A stretch of 64,000 nt of DNA from Bacillota bacterium (GTDB lineage: Bacteria > Bacillota > Clostridia > Lachnospirales > Lachnospiraceae). Every line of letters begins with the position of its first letter. The stretch's first letter is position 1. Both the position numbers and the translations under genes were made by a program. Positions 8,512 to 17,246 of the stretch are shown here, in pieces. The notes beneath the pieces are model-generated. The model saw only the letters and a list, made by a program, of their open reading frames with translations. It was not told where the DNA came from and did no database searches. The stretch spans positions 248,001-312,000 of the forward strand of contig JAEZOB010000040.1 in NCBI GenBank assembly GCA_023414355.1, read 5' to 3'.

Positions 8512-8964
8512 ATGATAGTAGATTATGGAAGGGTTGAAGATATTGAGTCATGGATGAGTCTTGTGGAAGCGGTTAGTTGGAATTTCCCCGGACTGGAGAC
8601 ATCGGAAAGCATAAATGAACATAAGTGCACGGTACTGAAGTTTATGAAAGAACAAGAAGCTCTTTGTGTAAAGGACATGGATAAGATTGTTGGCGTACTG
8701 CTTTTTTCTAAAGAACATAATATGATATGCTTTCTTGCTGTCTTGCCGGAAAATCGAAAGCAAGGAATTGCGAATATGTTGCTCACAGAGGCTATAAAGA
8801 ATCTTGATCGAAAGAAAAGTATAACAGTATCTACTTTTCGCGAAGAAGATACCAGAGGTATCGCTCCAAGGGCATTATATAAAAAGTTTGGATTTATTGA
8901 GGGTGAGTTAATAGAGGAATTTGGTTATCCGAATCAAAAGCTAATATTATATCCGTTAATTTAA
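8512..8964 (+). CDS. GNAT family N-acetyltransferase
   Basis: A 150-residue GNAT protein. The acetyl-CoA loop is visible as AVLPENRKQGIANMLL around residue 85, preceded by the substrate-side strand IVGVLLFSKEHNMICFL and followed by the motif B region RALYKKFGFIEG. It starts at ATG 8512 behind GGAGGGA. Such single-copy GNATs acetylate amines or protein N-termini; the substrate is unknown. It is the second GNAT in the window and shows no close similarity to the one at 3405. Confidence 0.88.
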   Translation: MIVDYGRVEDIESWMSLVEAVSWNFPGLETSESINEHKCTVLKFMKEQEALCVKDMDKIVGVLLFSKEHNMICFLAVLPENRKQGIANMLLTEAIKNLDRKKSITVSTFREEDTRGIAPRALYKKFGFIEGELIEEFGYPNQKLILYPLI

Positions 8965-9006
8965 TAAAGGTAGATGGTTAGATTCTAAACAAAGGAGGAA
9001 TAATGC

Positions 9007-9990
9007 TTGACGGCTACGAAAAACCAGCAGATACGTTCGTTTTACCCCGACCAGGATAGTATAAATAAAGGCCGAAGCGCCATTACTTATCACTACACCT
9101 CTCCTTCAGGAGTAAAAGCAATCTTAGCTTCCCATAGCATCCGCTTTACGGACTGTCAATTTCTAAATGACAAATCAGAATACATACATATCCACAAGCC
9201 GTTGATGAAGGCATTAAATGAGATTCAAGCAAACTTGTTTGATAATTCGATACCGGAAATGATTCAGAACATGTTTAATGATAATTATGAAACAGAGCTT
9301 TTGGTGTTAGTTCCTCGTTCGGATATCAACCCTGATTTGAAGTTCCGTTTTATTAAGCAACGCTATTATATCTTTTGCACATCTGAGCAGAGGGATGCCT
9401 TAAATATGTGGAACTATTATATAAAAGATGGAAATTATCAAGGGTATAATTTGGGACTGGCTGTCAATGGTATCATAAAGAGCTTTTCTGCTTTAAAAAA
9501 GACTAATATTAAGCTGCTCTACGGCAAGGTGCTATACAATGAGTCAGAGCAGATCAGGTACCTAAGGGAGGGTATTTTAAATATTGACAGCTGGTTGAAA
9601 AATGAACTTGACGGCGCTCGGGACTCACAATTGCGAGAGGAACTTTATGACAATGCAAAAGGACAAATACTGGATTTCTTAGAAGGTGCAAGATTATTTT
9701 TCAAGGACCAAGCATTTGAGAGTGAAAAAGAATTTCGCTTTATTATCAAGTTACCTACAAATTATACAAAAACAGACCATTCCGTGCTCAATGTTGGCTA
9801 TGATGTAAAGGGAGGTATTATTGTTCCATATTGTACCTTGAATATTGAGAAAGAAACGTTAAAGTCGGTGACGCTTTCTCCTATGTTGGACAAAGAACTT
9901 GCAGAACAAGGGCTTAACCGATTTTTGGCTGATTGCGGATATGAGAATAAAATTGATATTAATCAATCTAATATTCCGATACGGTATTAG
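9007..9990 (+). CDS. DUF2971 domain-containing protein
   Basis: A 327-residue protein with the DUF2971 pattern: YHYTSPSGVKAILASHSIRF near the N-terminus, FLNDKSEYIH, CTSEQRDALNMWNYY and the C-terminal KDQAFESEKEFRFI. The start is TTG 9007, 8 nt after GGAGG; the nearer ATG at 9003 reads into a stop after 18 codons. DUF2971 proteins are often found in defence or toxin-related neighbourhoods and their fold resembles ADP-ribosyl-transferase-like proteins by shape of motifs, but no activity is established. Monocistronic. Confidence 0.85.
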   Translation: MTATKNQQIRSFYPDQDSINKGRSAITYHYTSPSGVKAILASHSIRFTDCQFLNDKSEYIHIHKPLMKALNEIQANLFDNSIPEMIQNMFNDNYETELLVLVPRSDINPDLKFRFIKQRYYIFCTSEQRDALNMWNYYIKDGNYQGYNLGLAVNGIIKSFSALKKTNIKLLYGKVLYNESEQIRYLREGILNIDSWLKNELDGARDSQLREELYDNAKGQILDFLEGARLFFKDQAFESEKEFRFIIKLPTNYTKTDHSVLNVGYDVKGGIIVPYCTLNIEKETLKSVTLSPMLDKELAEQGLNRFLADCGYENKIDINQSNIPIRY

Positions 9991-10024
9991 TATAAATTTG
10001 TATAATAAATAATGGAGGACAAAA

Positions 10025-10151
10025 ATGAAAAAGTTGGTAGTTTTCATTGCTGGTATGGCAAACATACATAGTATCTTTTGCATTAATGATAATCGTATTC
10101 TATCTAGGTTGCCATATTAGAGATAAGATTAATCATAAGAAGGATCATTAA
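10025..10151 (+). pseudogene. Frameshifted small membrane protein
   Basis: ATG 10025 follows GGAGG by 8 nt and opens MKKLVV, but the frame then reads through non-hydrophobic residues to an early stop. Removing one T from the TTTT run at about 10041 restores a 41-residue frame with a single hydrophobic helix (WQTYIVSFALMIIVFYLG) and a basic tail HIRDKINHKKDH ending at TAA 10149-10151. This looks like a one-base insertion in a small membrane protein, or possibly a sequencing error. Confidence 0.55.
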
Positions 10152-10216
10152 TTACTGCGATATCTTTATTAATGGCGATAGAAGGTCATTTCAAAGATAG
10201 TGGATTGGAGGTCAAA

Positions 10217-10648
10217 ATGGGAAACTTTATTAGTAAAATCTGCTCACATATATATGTAGAGGGAGCCTTGGAAGCTGTTAAACTATACAAGGAAGCATTT
10301 GGACTTGAAGAGAGAGATGCACCTTGGATCGATGACGATGGTCTATTAGTATATCAAGAACTAGGGCGAAATGGCGAGCTTTTCATCAGTGTTAGCGAGA
10401 ATAAACATCTGTTTGCTGAGTTTATAAAGGATTATCCTGATGGTGTGCGTCCCACGATGTTGTTTATTGTATATTTTGAAAATGAAGATGATTTACGCAG
10501 AGCATTTGGCCTTTTATACAAAGAAGGAAATCCATGCACAGGAGTGAAACCTGATGGGGATATCATTTGTGCTTTCATTGATATGTATGGGGTTTATTGG
10601 CACTTCCAGGTTCCGAAGGACTGGAATGCATCATATGTTCCCAGATGA
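10217..10648 (+). CDS. VOC-fold (glyoxalase/PhnB-like) protein
   Basis: A 143-residue protein whose N-terminal half (KICSHIYVEGALEAVKLYKEAFGLEE) and C-terminal half (MLFIVYFENEDDLRRAF, ending CAFIDMYGVYWHFQVP) form the two beta-alpha-beta-beta-beta modules of the vicinal oxygen chelate superfamily, closest in style to PhnB-like proteins. I start at ATG 10217, behind TTGGAGGT, and not at an upstream in-frame ATG at 10172 that has no ribosome-binding site. These proteins bind metals and small ligands or confer resistance; the specific role is unknown. Confidence 0.82.
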   Translation: MGNFISKICSHIYVEGALEAVKLYKEAFGLEERDAPWIDDDGLLVYQELGRNGELFISVSENKHLFAEFIKDYPDGVRPTMLFIVYFENEDDLRRAFGLLYKEGNPCTGVKPDGDIICAFIDMYGVYWHFQVPKDWNASYVPR

Positions 10649-10723
10649 TTGCAATTGTTACAAAATGCGAAGCAAAAAATATTTGTCTAATACAGTGATC
10701 TAAACTCTACGGAGGAATAATAA

Positions 10724-11212
10724 ATGGCTAAAATAATGTTGATATGCGGGAAAATATGCGCTGGAAAGTCAACATATTCTAAAAAACTTATGCTTGAACA
10801 AAAAGCAGTCCGTCTAAATTCAGATGAACTTATGAAAACCGTTTGCGGAGAAGCTCTCGGGGATAGACATGAAGAGATCCTCCAAAAGACGTTGAATTTT
10901 ATTTATATAAAGGCTGTTGAAATTTATTCAACAGGAATTAATGTGATAATTGATGGTGGCTTTTGGCAAAGGAAATATAGGGAGGAAGCCAACCAATATT
11001 TTAGTGAACATAATATTACTCCGGAATGGCATTATGTAGATATTAGTAATGAACTATGGTTGAAAAATATTGATAAAAGAAATAAAGAAGTTGAAAGAGG
11101 AATATCGGAAGACTATTATGTGGATGAACATATATTAGAAAAATTTAAAAATCCTGCAGATATGCCTATATCCAGTGAAATAGATGTATGGTATAAAAAC
11201 GAATATCTATAA
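10724..11212 (+). CDS. P-loop NTPase / small-molecule kinase-like protein
   Basis: A 162-residue protein with Walker A GKICAGKST at residues 9-17 and the DxD-like NSDELM that typifies AAA_33-type zeta-toxin-like or aminoglycoside-kinase-like P-loop enzymes; the Walker B region is VIIDGGFW and the lid is NIDKRNKEVERG. It would phosphorylate a small metabolite with ATP. GGAGG precedes ATG 10724 by 8 nt. The gene is free-standing. Substrate unknown. Confidence 0.85.
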   Translation: MAKIMLICGKICAGKSTYSKKLMLEQKAVRLNSDELMKTVCGEALGDRHEEILQKTLNFIYIKAVEIYSTGINVIIDGGFWQRKYREEANQYFSEHNITPEWHYVDISNELWLKNIDKRNKEVERGISEDYYVDEHILEKFKNPADMPISSEIDVWYKNEYL

Positions 11213-11321
11213 AATGAGAATGAGCTATCTGTTTTGCTGACAATACAGCTGAGCTCGTAGTGGGTAAGCTAAGGGAAGTAAATAAGGCGAACAATAAACT
11301 GTTTAGATGAGGAGAGATAAC

Positions 11322-12161
11322 ATGGGGACAGAGAGTGGGAAAGGATGGGAACGTAACGATAGGACATTCTTTGACGAGATTGTCACGAATTACGATAAGG
11401 TACGGTGGGGATATCCCGATGAGCTGTATAGGGACATTATCCGATATTCCGAACAAGAAAAAGGCAAAAAAGCGCTTGAGATTGGCGCTGGAACCGGGAA
11501 GGCAACAGACCGCTTCCTCAACCTGGGGTACGATGTAACCGCGGTTGAGATGGGCGTAAATATGACAGAATTTTTATTGGAGCGATTTAAAGGATATACA
11601 AATTTTAATGTGATTACAGCTACTTTTGAGGATGCCTTGTTGGAAGATGCCGACTATGATTTAATATATGCCGCCTCGGCTTTCCATTGGGTGGATTCGG
11701 AAATAGGGTGTCCAAAAGCTTATCGCCATTTAAAAAAGGGCGGGACGTTTGCCTTGTTCCGCAACAACCCCATTCCGGCTGACGGAGAAGAACTCTATGA
11801 GGAGATTCAATCAGTATACGAGAAATACTATAATAGTTATTATACATCGAGAAAAAGGCCGGTCAAAAGATCCAGAGAAGATTTTTTGAAACCTTCCGAG
11901 ATTTATAAGTCATTCCGATTCGAGGGCTTAGAACAATACGGGTTTGATGAAGTAACGATGAAACTATATGATGCATCGTTCACATACAACGCGGATGATT
12001 ATATATCTCTGATCGATACCTACTCCGATCACAGAGGCTTGCCGGAGGATAACAGAGCAGCCTTGTATGCAGGAATCAGGGAAGCCATAGTGAGGCATGG
12101 CGGGTATCTCAAGGTTGATTATATTTTTCAATTGTATATGGGGAGAAAACCAGGCAATTAG
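11322..12161 (+). CDS. Class I SAM-dependent methyltransferase
   Basis: A 279-residue methyltransferase. Motif I is ALEIGAGTGKATDRF near residue 50, motif II VTAVEMGVNM, and the post-I region ADYDLIYAASAFHWVD matches the class of Methyltransf_11/25 enzymes that often follow RxxFDEIVTNYDKVRWGYP. The start at 11322 uses the GAGGAGA that itself overlaps an in-frame ATG at 11307. The C-terminal 120 residues hold aromatic-rich helices expected to shape a substrate pocket. Substrate is unknown. Confidence 0.88.
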   Translation: MGTESGKGWERNDRTFFDEIVTNYDKVRWGYPDELYRDIIRYSEQEKGKKALEIGAGTGKATDRFLNLGYDVTAVEMGVNMTEFLLERFKGYTNFNVITATFEDALLEDADYDLIYAASAFHWVDSEIGCPKAYRHLKKGGTFALFRNNPIPADGEELYEEIQSVYEKYYNSYYTSRKRPVKRSREDFLKPSEIYKSFRFEGLEQYGFDEVTMKLYDASFTYNADDYISLIDTYSDHRGLPEDNRAALYAGIREAIVRHGGYLKVDYIFQLYMGRKPGN

Positions 12162-12244
12162 GAGGCAGAAAATCCAAATGATAAATTTCTTGGTCCTACG
12201 GTTGGAATCTCATAAAATAAGATATTATAGGTTGGGGAGGTACT

Positions 12245-12580
12245 ATGGGAGAAAGAAATCACGAAATAACAGGTTATATTGCAAAATATGAAACTGCAAA
12301 GAAGGAACGCTTAGAAACAATCCGGATAATGATACATGAAAGCATTACAGAAATTCATGAAAAAATGTGGACAAAAGTACCTTGCTTCTATACTAATAGA
12401 ATGAAGATTATTATTCGTGTTTTTGATGACCATATCAATTTGGTTGCAGATTCCGTGATACAATATAAAAATGAATTAACAGGATATGTAATCACACCCA
12501 AAGGAATGCTTCAGATATTTGATAATCAGGAATTACCGAAGGCTACTTTAAAGAAAATATTCTGTGCATGTGAAAAATAA
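12245..12580 (+). CDS. DUF1801 (YdhG-like) domain protein
   Basis: A 111-residue protein with the DUF1801 layout: RLETIRIMIHESITEIHEKM, then the short strand MKIIIRVFDDHINLVADS and a C-terminal KATLKKIFCACEK helix. These proteins share a fold with the frataxin-like YdhG proteins; function is unsettled. GGGAGGT precedes ATG 12245. It lies 83 bp downstream of the methyltransferase. Confidence 0.75.
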   Translation: MGERNHEITGYIAKYETAKKERLETIRIMIHESITEIHEKMWTKVPCFYTNRMKIIIRVFDDHINLVADSVIQYKNELTGYVITPKGMLQIFDNQELPKATLKKIFCACEK

Positions 12581-12638
12581 TTTCTGTTACATATGAATAA
12601 CAAAGAAATAAGATAAAAATATTCCAGGAGATGCAATC

Positions 12639-12728
12639 ATGAAGTGCCCGCTCTGTGGTAATGAGATGAAAGCCGGAAAGATAGGTGCAAGAACAGGGGG
12701 ATTGTACTGGCTGAATATTACTTATTAA
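12639..12728 (+). pseudogene. Truncated copy of the DUF6487 zinc-binding protein
   Basis: The 90 bp at 12624-12713, including the ribosome-binding site, are nearly identical to 16957-17046, the 5' end of the DUF6487 gene at 16972. This copy keeps MKCPLCGNEMKAGKIGARTG and the following GLYWL, then diverges and stops after 29 codons. It is a truncated duplicate rather than a functional gene. Confidence 0.8.
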
Positions 12729-12742
12729 GGGAGGAGTAACTT

Positions 12743-13576
12743 GTGGAAAATGAAGTGAGGGAGTTCTATAACAAATATGGTATTCGGGAATGGAATAGGC
12801 TAGAGGAAAGTACCTATAGTAAAATAAATTTTATGCTGCACATGGATTTTATTAAAAATTATTTATATAACGGGATGAAAATTCTTGATGCCGGATGTGG
12901 TGCTGGAAGGTTTAGTATTGAATTTGCGAAAAGGGGTTGTAAAGTAACTTTATTAGATATTTCCGATGAGCAACTTAAAATTGCTGAAGAAAAAATATGC
13001 GAAGCAAATGTAAAAGAAAACATTGAAGACATTGTCCAAGGTGACATTCGAGATTTATCGCAATTTAGTAACGAGCAATTTGATATTGTTGTATGTTATG
13101 GTGCTCCGTTATCATATGTTCTTGAAAATAGAGAGAAGGCAATACTTGAGTTCAAAAGGGTGTTAAAAAATAACGGTATGCTATTTATTAGCGTTAATAA
13201 CAAGTGGGGTATTCTCAAAATGCTTCTAGGAAATAAGTATCCCGATTTTTTTAATAACCCGGAATACTGGTATATAGATAAAGTCATGAAAACAGGTGAT
13301 TTGCCAAAGCACGAGAAGGTTAATCAACCTGCAAGACACTTCTTTGACTCCACTGAAATTAATAAGTTATTAGTAGATCATGGATTTGGCAAAGTTAATT
13401 TGGCAGGAAGCCCATGCTTTAGCTGTGGTAACAATCAATCTATAGAGGAATTATGCAAAGACGAAAAAGCCTTTAATGTAATTATGCAAATTGAGTTAGA
13501 GACCTATACAAAGCTTACAATGGTTGATAACGGAGAGTTTTTGCTTGCTAATGCTGTTAAGGATAGTGGGGTGTAA
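12743..13576 (+). CDS. Class I SAM-dependent methyltransferase
   Basis: A 277-residue methyltransferase beginning at GTG 12743 after GGGAGGAG. Motif I is ILDAGCGAGRFSIEFA, motif II VTLLDISDEQL, and the acidic loop FDIVVCYGAPLSYVLENREKA precedes the typical late strand LKNNGMLFISVNNKWG. The start of the protein follows directly after the truncated DUF6487 copy, so the gene was probably inserted or exchanged at that point. The next gene begins 3 bp after its stop, indicating a two-gene operon with the P-loop kinase. Confidence 0.88.
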   Translation: MENEVREFYNKYGIREWNRLEESTYSKINFMLHMDFIKNYLYNGMKILDAGCGAGRFSIEFAKRGCKVTLLDISDEQLKIAEEKICEANVKENIEDIVQGDIRDLSQFSNEQFDIVVCYGAPLSYVLENREKAILEFKRVLKNNGMLFISVNNKWGILKMLLGNKYPDFFNNPEYWYIDKVMKTGDLPKHEKVNQPARHFFDSTEINKLLVDHGFGKVNLAGSPCFSCGNNQSIEELCKDEKAFNVIMQIELETYTKLTMVDNGEFLLANAVKDSGV

Positions 13577-13579
13577 AGA

Positions 13580-14179
13580 ATGATTCAAGGGATTGCTATT
13601 TTCGGGCTGAATGGAAGCGGGAAGTCGACTCTAACTCATGCGTTAGCAAAACAAATAGGTTATTATGAGATGGACGTGGAAGATTATTATTTTCCTGAGC
13701 AAAGAGAAACACGAAAATGGGCTTTAGAAAATAACAGTGTAATTGATACAGAGCATTTAGGCGAACTACCTTTTTCTAATCCTAGAACAAAGAATGAAGT
13801 ACAAGCTGCGATTATGGAGGATATAAAGGCTCATCCTAAGTTTATCATTTCCGGGGTAACAATGAATTGGAGCGATGAAATTCTTTCTCGTATAGATATT
13901 GCTTTTTGGGTTCTAGCACCACTTGAAGAAAGATTGAGGAGAATTCAAATGAGGGAAGAAAAAAGGTTCGGAGCAAGAGTTCTTGCTGGTGGCGATATGT
14001 TTGCACAGCAAATGGAATTCCGAAAGGTAGTGCAAAATCGAGATTCAAAAGCAGTTGAAGAATGCGCAATGAAACTTGGTTGTTCTGTTATTGTAATTGA
14101 TGGAACATTATCTGTGATACAAAATCTAGAGAAAATTACAGATAATCTTACACCTCAAATGGCTTCATTATGTCAATGA
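13580..14179 (+). CDS. P-loop kinase-like protein (shikimate/AAA kinase type)
   Basis: A 199-residue P-loop protein with Walker A GLNGSGKST at residues 9-17, the DxD-type MDVEDYYF near residue 32 typical of small-molecule kinases, and a lid-like RLRRIQMREEKRFG. Downstream VLAPLEERLRRI is the usual adenine-binding strand context. It starts 3 bp after the preceding methyltransferase stop with AAAGA as a weak ribosome-binding site, consistent with translational coupling. Substrate unknown. Confidence 0.82.
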   Translation: MIQGIAIFGLNGSGKSTLTHALAKQIGYYEMDVEDYYFPEQRETRKWALENNSVIDTEHLGELPFSNPRTKNEVQAAIMEDIKAHPKFIISGVTMNWSDEILSRIDIAFWVLAPLEERLRRIQMREEKRFGARVLAGGDMFAQQMEFRKVVQNRDSKAVEECAMKLGCSVIVIDGTLSVIQNLEKITDNLTPQMASLCQ

Positions 14180-14222
14180 CCGGTTAGAACTTACATAGAA
14201 AAAGCGAAAGGAACGGATAAAG

Positions 14223-14699
14223 ATGGCGATAAAAACATCGGCGCAGGAAACAATTAATGCATTAAACGCAATATTTGAAAAGCATAAAAATGAAAGAATT
14301 TGTGTTTTGGGAACTACCTGCTGTGGGAAATCAACATTACAAGAGCAAATACCTGGAACAGTCGATATGGATGAAACATTATGGCCCCAACTGACTAAGG
14401 ACGAGGAAGCATTTATCTGCCAAAAACCCTGGACAAGAGAAATTGGAGATTATACCAGGAAACTTGTAAAAGAAAGAGTAACAATTAAAGCGGGCCAACC
14501 ATTATTTTCATTGATACTTTTGGATGCCGAAGTGATTGTATATCTTGATTTAAGTGATGAATTACTTGCAGAGCATTGTAAAAAAAGGGGAAGCGTCTTT
14601 CAAGATGCAAAAAATGTTAAGAATGCAATTGAAGAGGCATGGAACAATCAGCGAAATAATAATGATAAAATATTCTACTATTTGAACGTTACAGAATGA
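14223..14699 (+). CDS. P-loop NTPase-like protein
   Basis: A 158-residue protein with Walker A GTTCCGKST near residue 30 and the following short acidic strand VDMDETLW; YLDLSDELLAEHCKKRG forms the region that in adenylate-kinase-like enzymes contacts the base and lid. It is shorter than the two other kinases in this stretch and less typical. AAAGGAACG precedes ATG by 7 nt. The biochemical role is unknown. Confidence 0.72.
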   Translation: MAIKTSAQETINALNAIFEKHKNERICVLGTTCCGKSTLQEQIPGTVDMDETLWPQLTKDEEAFICQKPWTREIGDYTRKLVKERVTIKAGQPLFSLILLDAEVIVYLDLSDELLAEHCKKRGSVFQDAKNVKNAIEEAWNNQRNNNDKIFYYLNVTE

Positions 14700-14710
14700 A
14701 GCTTATGGAA

Positions 14711-14737
14711 ACCAGCAAATACGAATTGACCGAGCTG
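14711..14737 (+). repeat. Dispersed intergenic motif, copy 1
   Basis: ACCAGCAAATACGAATTGAC followed by CGAGCT resembles intergenic stretches at 16467, 22876 and 27057 that share a CAAATnCnAnTTnTCGAGC core. Confidence 0.35.
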
Positions 14738-14808
14738 AAAGCGAGGGATATTTCTTGAGCGAAAGTTCAATTGTATTCCAAGATAAATCAGAATATGACG
14801 AGGTGTAT

Positions 14809-15357
14809 ATGAAAATCTTAGTTGTAAATTGTAGTCCGGTTAGAAATGGGGCAACTGCTGAAATTGTAAATCTTATAAGTTCTTATGTGAAAGAAGATAA
14901 TGAAGTAAGGAGCGTTTGCATAGATGACTTTACTATAAAGTTTTGTAAGGGTTGTCGATTATGCCATACAACAACAGAATGTTTTCAAAAAGATGACACG
15001 ATAAAGTTAATTGAACAATATGAATGGGCTGACAAAATAGTATCAGTGTCCCCTTCGTATTGGGCAGATATTCCAGGACAATTCAAAGTATTTATTGATA
15101 GATGTACGCCTTGGTGTAATACGCACGAACCACATGCTACTATACCGAATGGAAAGAAGGGGTATGTGATCGCATTAAGGACCGGTCCCAGTATGCCGGA
15201 ATGTGAAAGAATAATTGGAAGCGTAGAGCATTTCTATGGACACCTTGAAATACAATCATGTGGTAGTATTGGATTGTGTTCGGTTGAATATAAAGAAGCT
15301 GTTGCAGATAGAGTAGAAGAAATAAAGGGATTCTGTGATAAGATTATGCTTTCATAA
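14809..15357 (+). CDS. Flavodoxin-fold NAD(P)H-dependent FMN reductase
   Basis: A 182-residue protein with the flavodoxin-type phosphate loop NCSPVRNGATAEI, a cysteine pair CKGCRLCHTTTEC typical of the iron-sulfur-flavoprotein-like FMN reductases, and the strand SPSYWADIPGQFKVFIDRC that binds the isoalloxazine ring. Reaction: two-electron reduction of quinones, azo or nitro compounds with NAD(P)H is likely. I start at ATG 14809 after GAGGTG; an in-frame TTG at 14755 lacks support. A paralogue lies at 56232. Confidence 0.88.
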   Translation: MKILVVNCSPVRNGATAEIVNLISSYVKEDNEVRSVCIDDFTIKFCKGCRLCHTTTECFQKDDTIKLIEQYEWADKIVSVSPSYWADIPGQFKVFIDRCTPWCNTHEPHATIPNGKKGYVIALRTGPSMPECERIIGSVEHFYGHLEIQSCGSIGLCSVEYKEAVADRVEEIKGFCDKIMLS

Positions 15358-15425
15358 ATGCAAGCTGCAGAGCTAATTTGCTTCGCTATCCTTTGCTTTG
15401 TGAACAGGTCTGTGGAGGTGATTTG

Positions 15426-15938
15426 GTGAAGAAAATATTATTGATGGACGAAAAAAACTATGACTTGAACTTGGAAGAGATATACCGAGTAGCGGTTCGT
15501 GGAATTATTTTTATGAAGGGAAAGCTTTTGCTTATTCAATCAGACTCCGGAGAAGTTAAGTTTCCAGGTGGTGGGCAAGAAGAAGGGGAAGATGACTTTC
15601 AGACTCTCATAAGAGAAACCTTAGAGGAAACCGGCTATCATGTAATACCAGAATCTATACATGAATTTGGAGAGGTTGAGGAAAAAAGATTATCTGTACA
15701 TGAACCAATGATTTGGCATCAAATCAATCGCTATTATTTTTGCGAAGTGAAAGAAATTCAAGAAGAATGTAATTACACCGAGAATGAAAATAAATATGGA
15801 TTTCATCAAGTTTTATATACATTAGATGAGGCGCTTAGAATGAATGAGGAAATGATAGATAATGAAGGGAAACATCCATGGAATTTTAGAGAGTTTAATG
15901 TCTTGAAACTATTAAAAAACACCTATCATTGTTATTGA
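15426..15938 (+). CDS. NUDIX hydrolase
   Basis: A 170-residue protein with a complete Nudix box: the pattern G-x5-E-x7-R-E-x2-E-E-x-G reads GGGQEEGEDDFQTLIRETLE then ETGY, around residue 48-70. It would hydrolyse a nucleoside diphosphate linked to another moiety. The start at GTG 15426 lies 7 nt after GGAGG, whereas the upstream in-frame ATG at 15378 has no ribosome-binding site. Substrate specificity cannot be inferred. Confidence 0.88.
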   Translation: MKKILLMDEKNYDLNLEEIYRVAVRGIIFMKGKLLLIQSDSGEVKFPGGGQEEGEDDFQTLIRETLEETGYHVIPESIHEFGEVEEKRLSVHEPMIWHQINRYYFCEVKEIQEECNYTENENKYGFHQVLYTLDEALRMNEEMIDNEGKHPWNFREFNVLKLLKNTYHCY

Positions 15939-15966
15939 ATTTGATAAAAGAAAACGGGTGAATATT

Positions 15967-16440
15967 ATGGTTGAAACAATATATTTTGCAGGTGGCTGTC
16001 TTTGGGGAGTACAAGCATATATCAAAACATTAAAAGGTGTTATTCATACTCAAGCAGGACGAGCAAATGGATATTCAAATACTCTCGAAGGTGAGTATGA
16101 TGGTTATGCTGAATGCGTAAAAACAGAATTTGACTCTGAAATTGTTTCTGTTTCTCAATTGATGAATTATTTTTTTGAGATTATAGACCCTTACAGTGTG
16201 AATAAACAAGGTAATGATGTCGGGAAAAAATATCGTACAGGTGTGTATAGTAAAGTGCCTCAACATTTGGAGGATGCCAAGAATTATATAGCAGAAAGAG
16301 CAGATAGGGACAAAATTGTAGTGGAAGTCCTTCCGCTTATGAATTACATTAAAAGTGCAGATGAACATCAAGATAGATTAGATAGGTGCCCTAATGACTA
16401 TTGTCATATCCCTAAAGAGTTATTGCGTAAATATTTATAA
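15967..16440 (+). CDS. msrA: Peptide-methionine (S)-S-oxide reductase MsrA
   Basis: A 157-residue MsrA, repairing methionine-S-sulfoxide. The active site is FAGGCLWGVQ with catalytic Cys11; the family usually has GCFWG. A degenerate form of the following TxxGYxGG motif is TQAGRANGYSN. The ATG at 15967 with GGGTGA upstream is preferred over GTG 15958. It ends near HIPKELLRKYL without an obvious C-terminal resolving cysteine beyond the NDYCHIP, so reduction may use thioredoxin directly or that cysteine. Confidence 0.88.
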   Translation: MVETIYFAGGCLWGVQAYIKTLKGVIHTQAGRANGYSNTLEGEYDGYAECVKTEFDSEIVSVSQLMNYFFEIIDPYSVNKQGNDVGKKYRTGVYSKVPQHLEDAKNYIAERADRDKIVVEVLPLMNYIKSADEHQDRLDRCPNDYCHIPKELLRKYL

Positions 16441-16466
16441 CCCGCTATTTTGAGCATAATGTGAAG

Positions 16467-16500
16467 TCAACAAATACCAATTTATCGAGCAGTATTATAC
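16467..16500 (+). repeat. Dispersed intergenic motif, copy 2
   Basis: CAAATACCAATTTATCGAGC shares a core with 14711, 22876 and 27057. It lies 36 bp upstream of the next gene. Confidence 0.35.
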
Positions 16501-16531
16501 TGTCGGTTCTTAATAGAAAAAGGAGAATAGC

Positions 16532-16897
16532 ATGGAGTACAAAATATTAGGTAAGAAAAATGATATTGCACTGATTATTACTGATGAGATTGTGATCAAA
16601 GATACTCAATCCGCTTTAGATTTGATTGCATCTACACAATACGAAACCGAGTGTGATAAACTCATAATATACAAAGCATGCGTGGCCGAAGATTTTTTTG
16701 TATTAAGTACCGGAATTGCAGGCGAAATATTGCAGAAGTTTATCAATTATCGTAAAAAAATTGCCATCGTTGGAGACTATTCAAAGTACACAAGCAAACC
16801 TCTTAAAGACTTTATATATGAAAGCAATAGTGGAAACAGTATCTTTTTCTTGCCGAACATAGAGGAAGCCTTGCTTAAACTAGATAACGCTGAATGA
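16532..16897 (+). CDS. DUF4180 domain-containing protein
   Basis: A 121-residue protein whose pattern matches DUF4180: IALIITDEIVIKDTQSALDL, a central CVAEDFFVLSTGIAGEILQKF and the ending KDFIYESNSGNSIFF followed by LPNIEEALLKL. DUF4180 proteins are small cytoplasmic proteins with no assigned activity. AAAGGAG precedes the ATG by 7 nt. It sits in the run of free-standing accessory genes. Confidence 0.85.
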   Translation: MEYKILGKKNDIALIITDEIVIKDTQSALDLIASTQYETECDKLIIYKACVAEDFFVLSTGIAGEILQKFINYRKKIAIVGDYSKYTSKPLKDFIYESNSGNSIFFLPNIEEALLKLDNAE

Positions 16898-16971
16898 GTC
16901 TATAAGAAATTGGTTATGTTCGATTAAAATAAGAAAAATGCATGAATGAATAAAGACCAGGAGGTGCAATC

Positions 16972-17193
16972 ATGAAGTGCCCGATTTGTGGAAATGAGAT
17001 GAAAGCCGGAAAGATAGGTGCAAGAACAGGGGGATTGTACTGGCTGCCGAATGAGGAAGAAGTAGGGTTTATACTTAGTAATAATATAATTAAAAAGCAT
17101 AATGGGATTGTATTAGTTGGTTGTAATGAACTTCGGGTTAGTCATGCCGCATATGTTTGCGGTGAATGTCGAAAGGTAGTAATGGACTATTAA
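16972..17193 (+). CDS. DUF6487-type zinc-binding small protein
   Basis: A 73-residue protein with two CxxC knuckles (CPICGNEM near the start and VCGECRKV near the end) spaced as in a zinc ribbon, enclosing a beta-rich core LYWLPNEEEVGF. GGAGGTG lies upstream. A truncated 90-bp copy of its 5' end is found at 12624-12713. Its function is unknown; such proteins are common single genes of Clostridia. Confidence 0.8.
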   Translation: MKCPICGNEMKAGKIGARTGGLYWLPNEEEVGFILSNNIIKKHNGIVLVGCNELRVSHAAYVCGECRKVVMDY

Positions 17194-17246
17194 GACAGTA
17201 CTATATAATAAGCTTACGCCGGACGAGAGTGAAAGGGAGGTATTTC

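Noticed and set aside
17166..17246. Upstream extension of the hypothetical protein at 17247
   Set aside because: It overlaps the end of the DUF6487 gene and has no ribosome-binding site.
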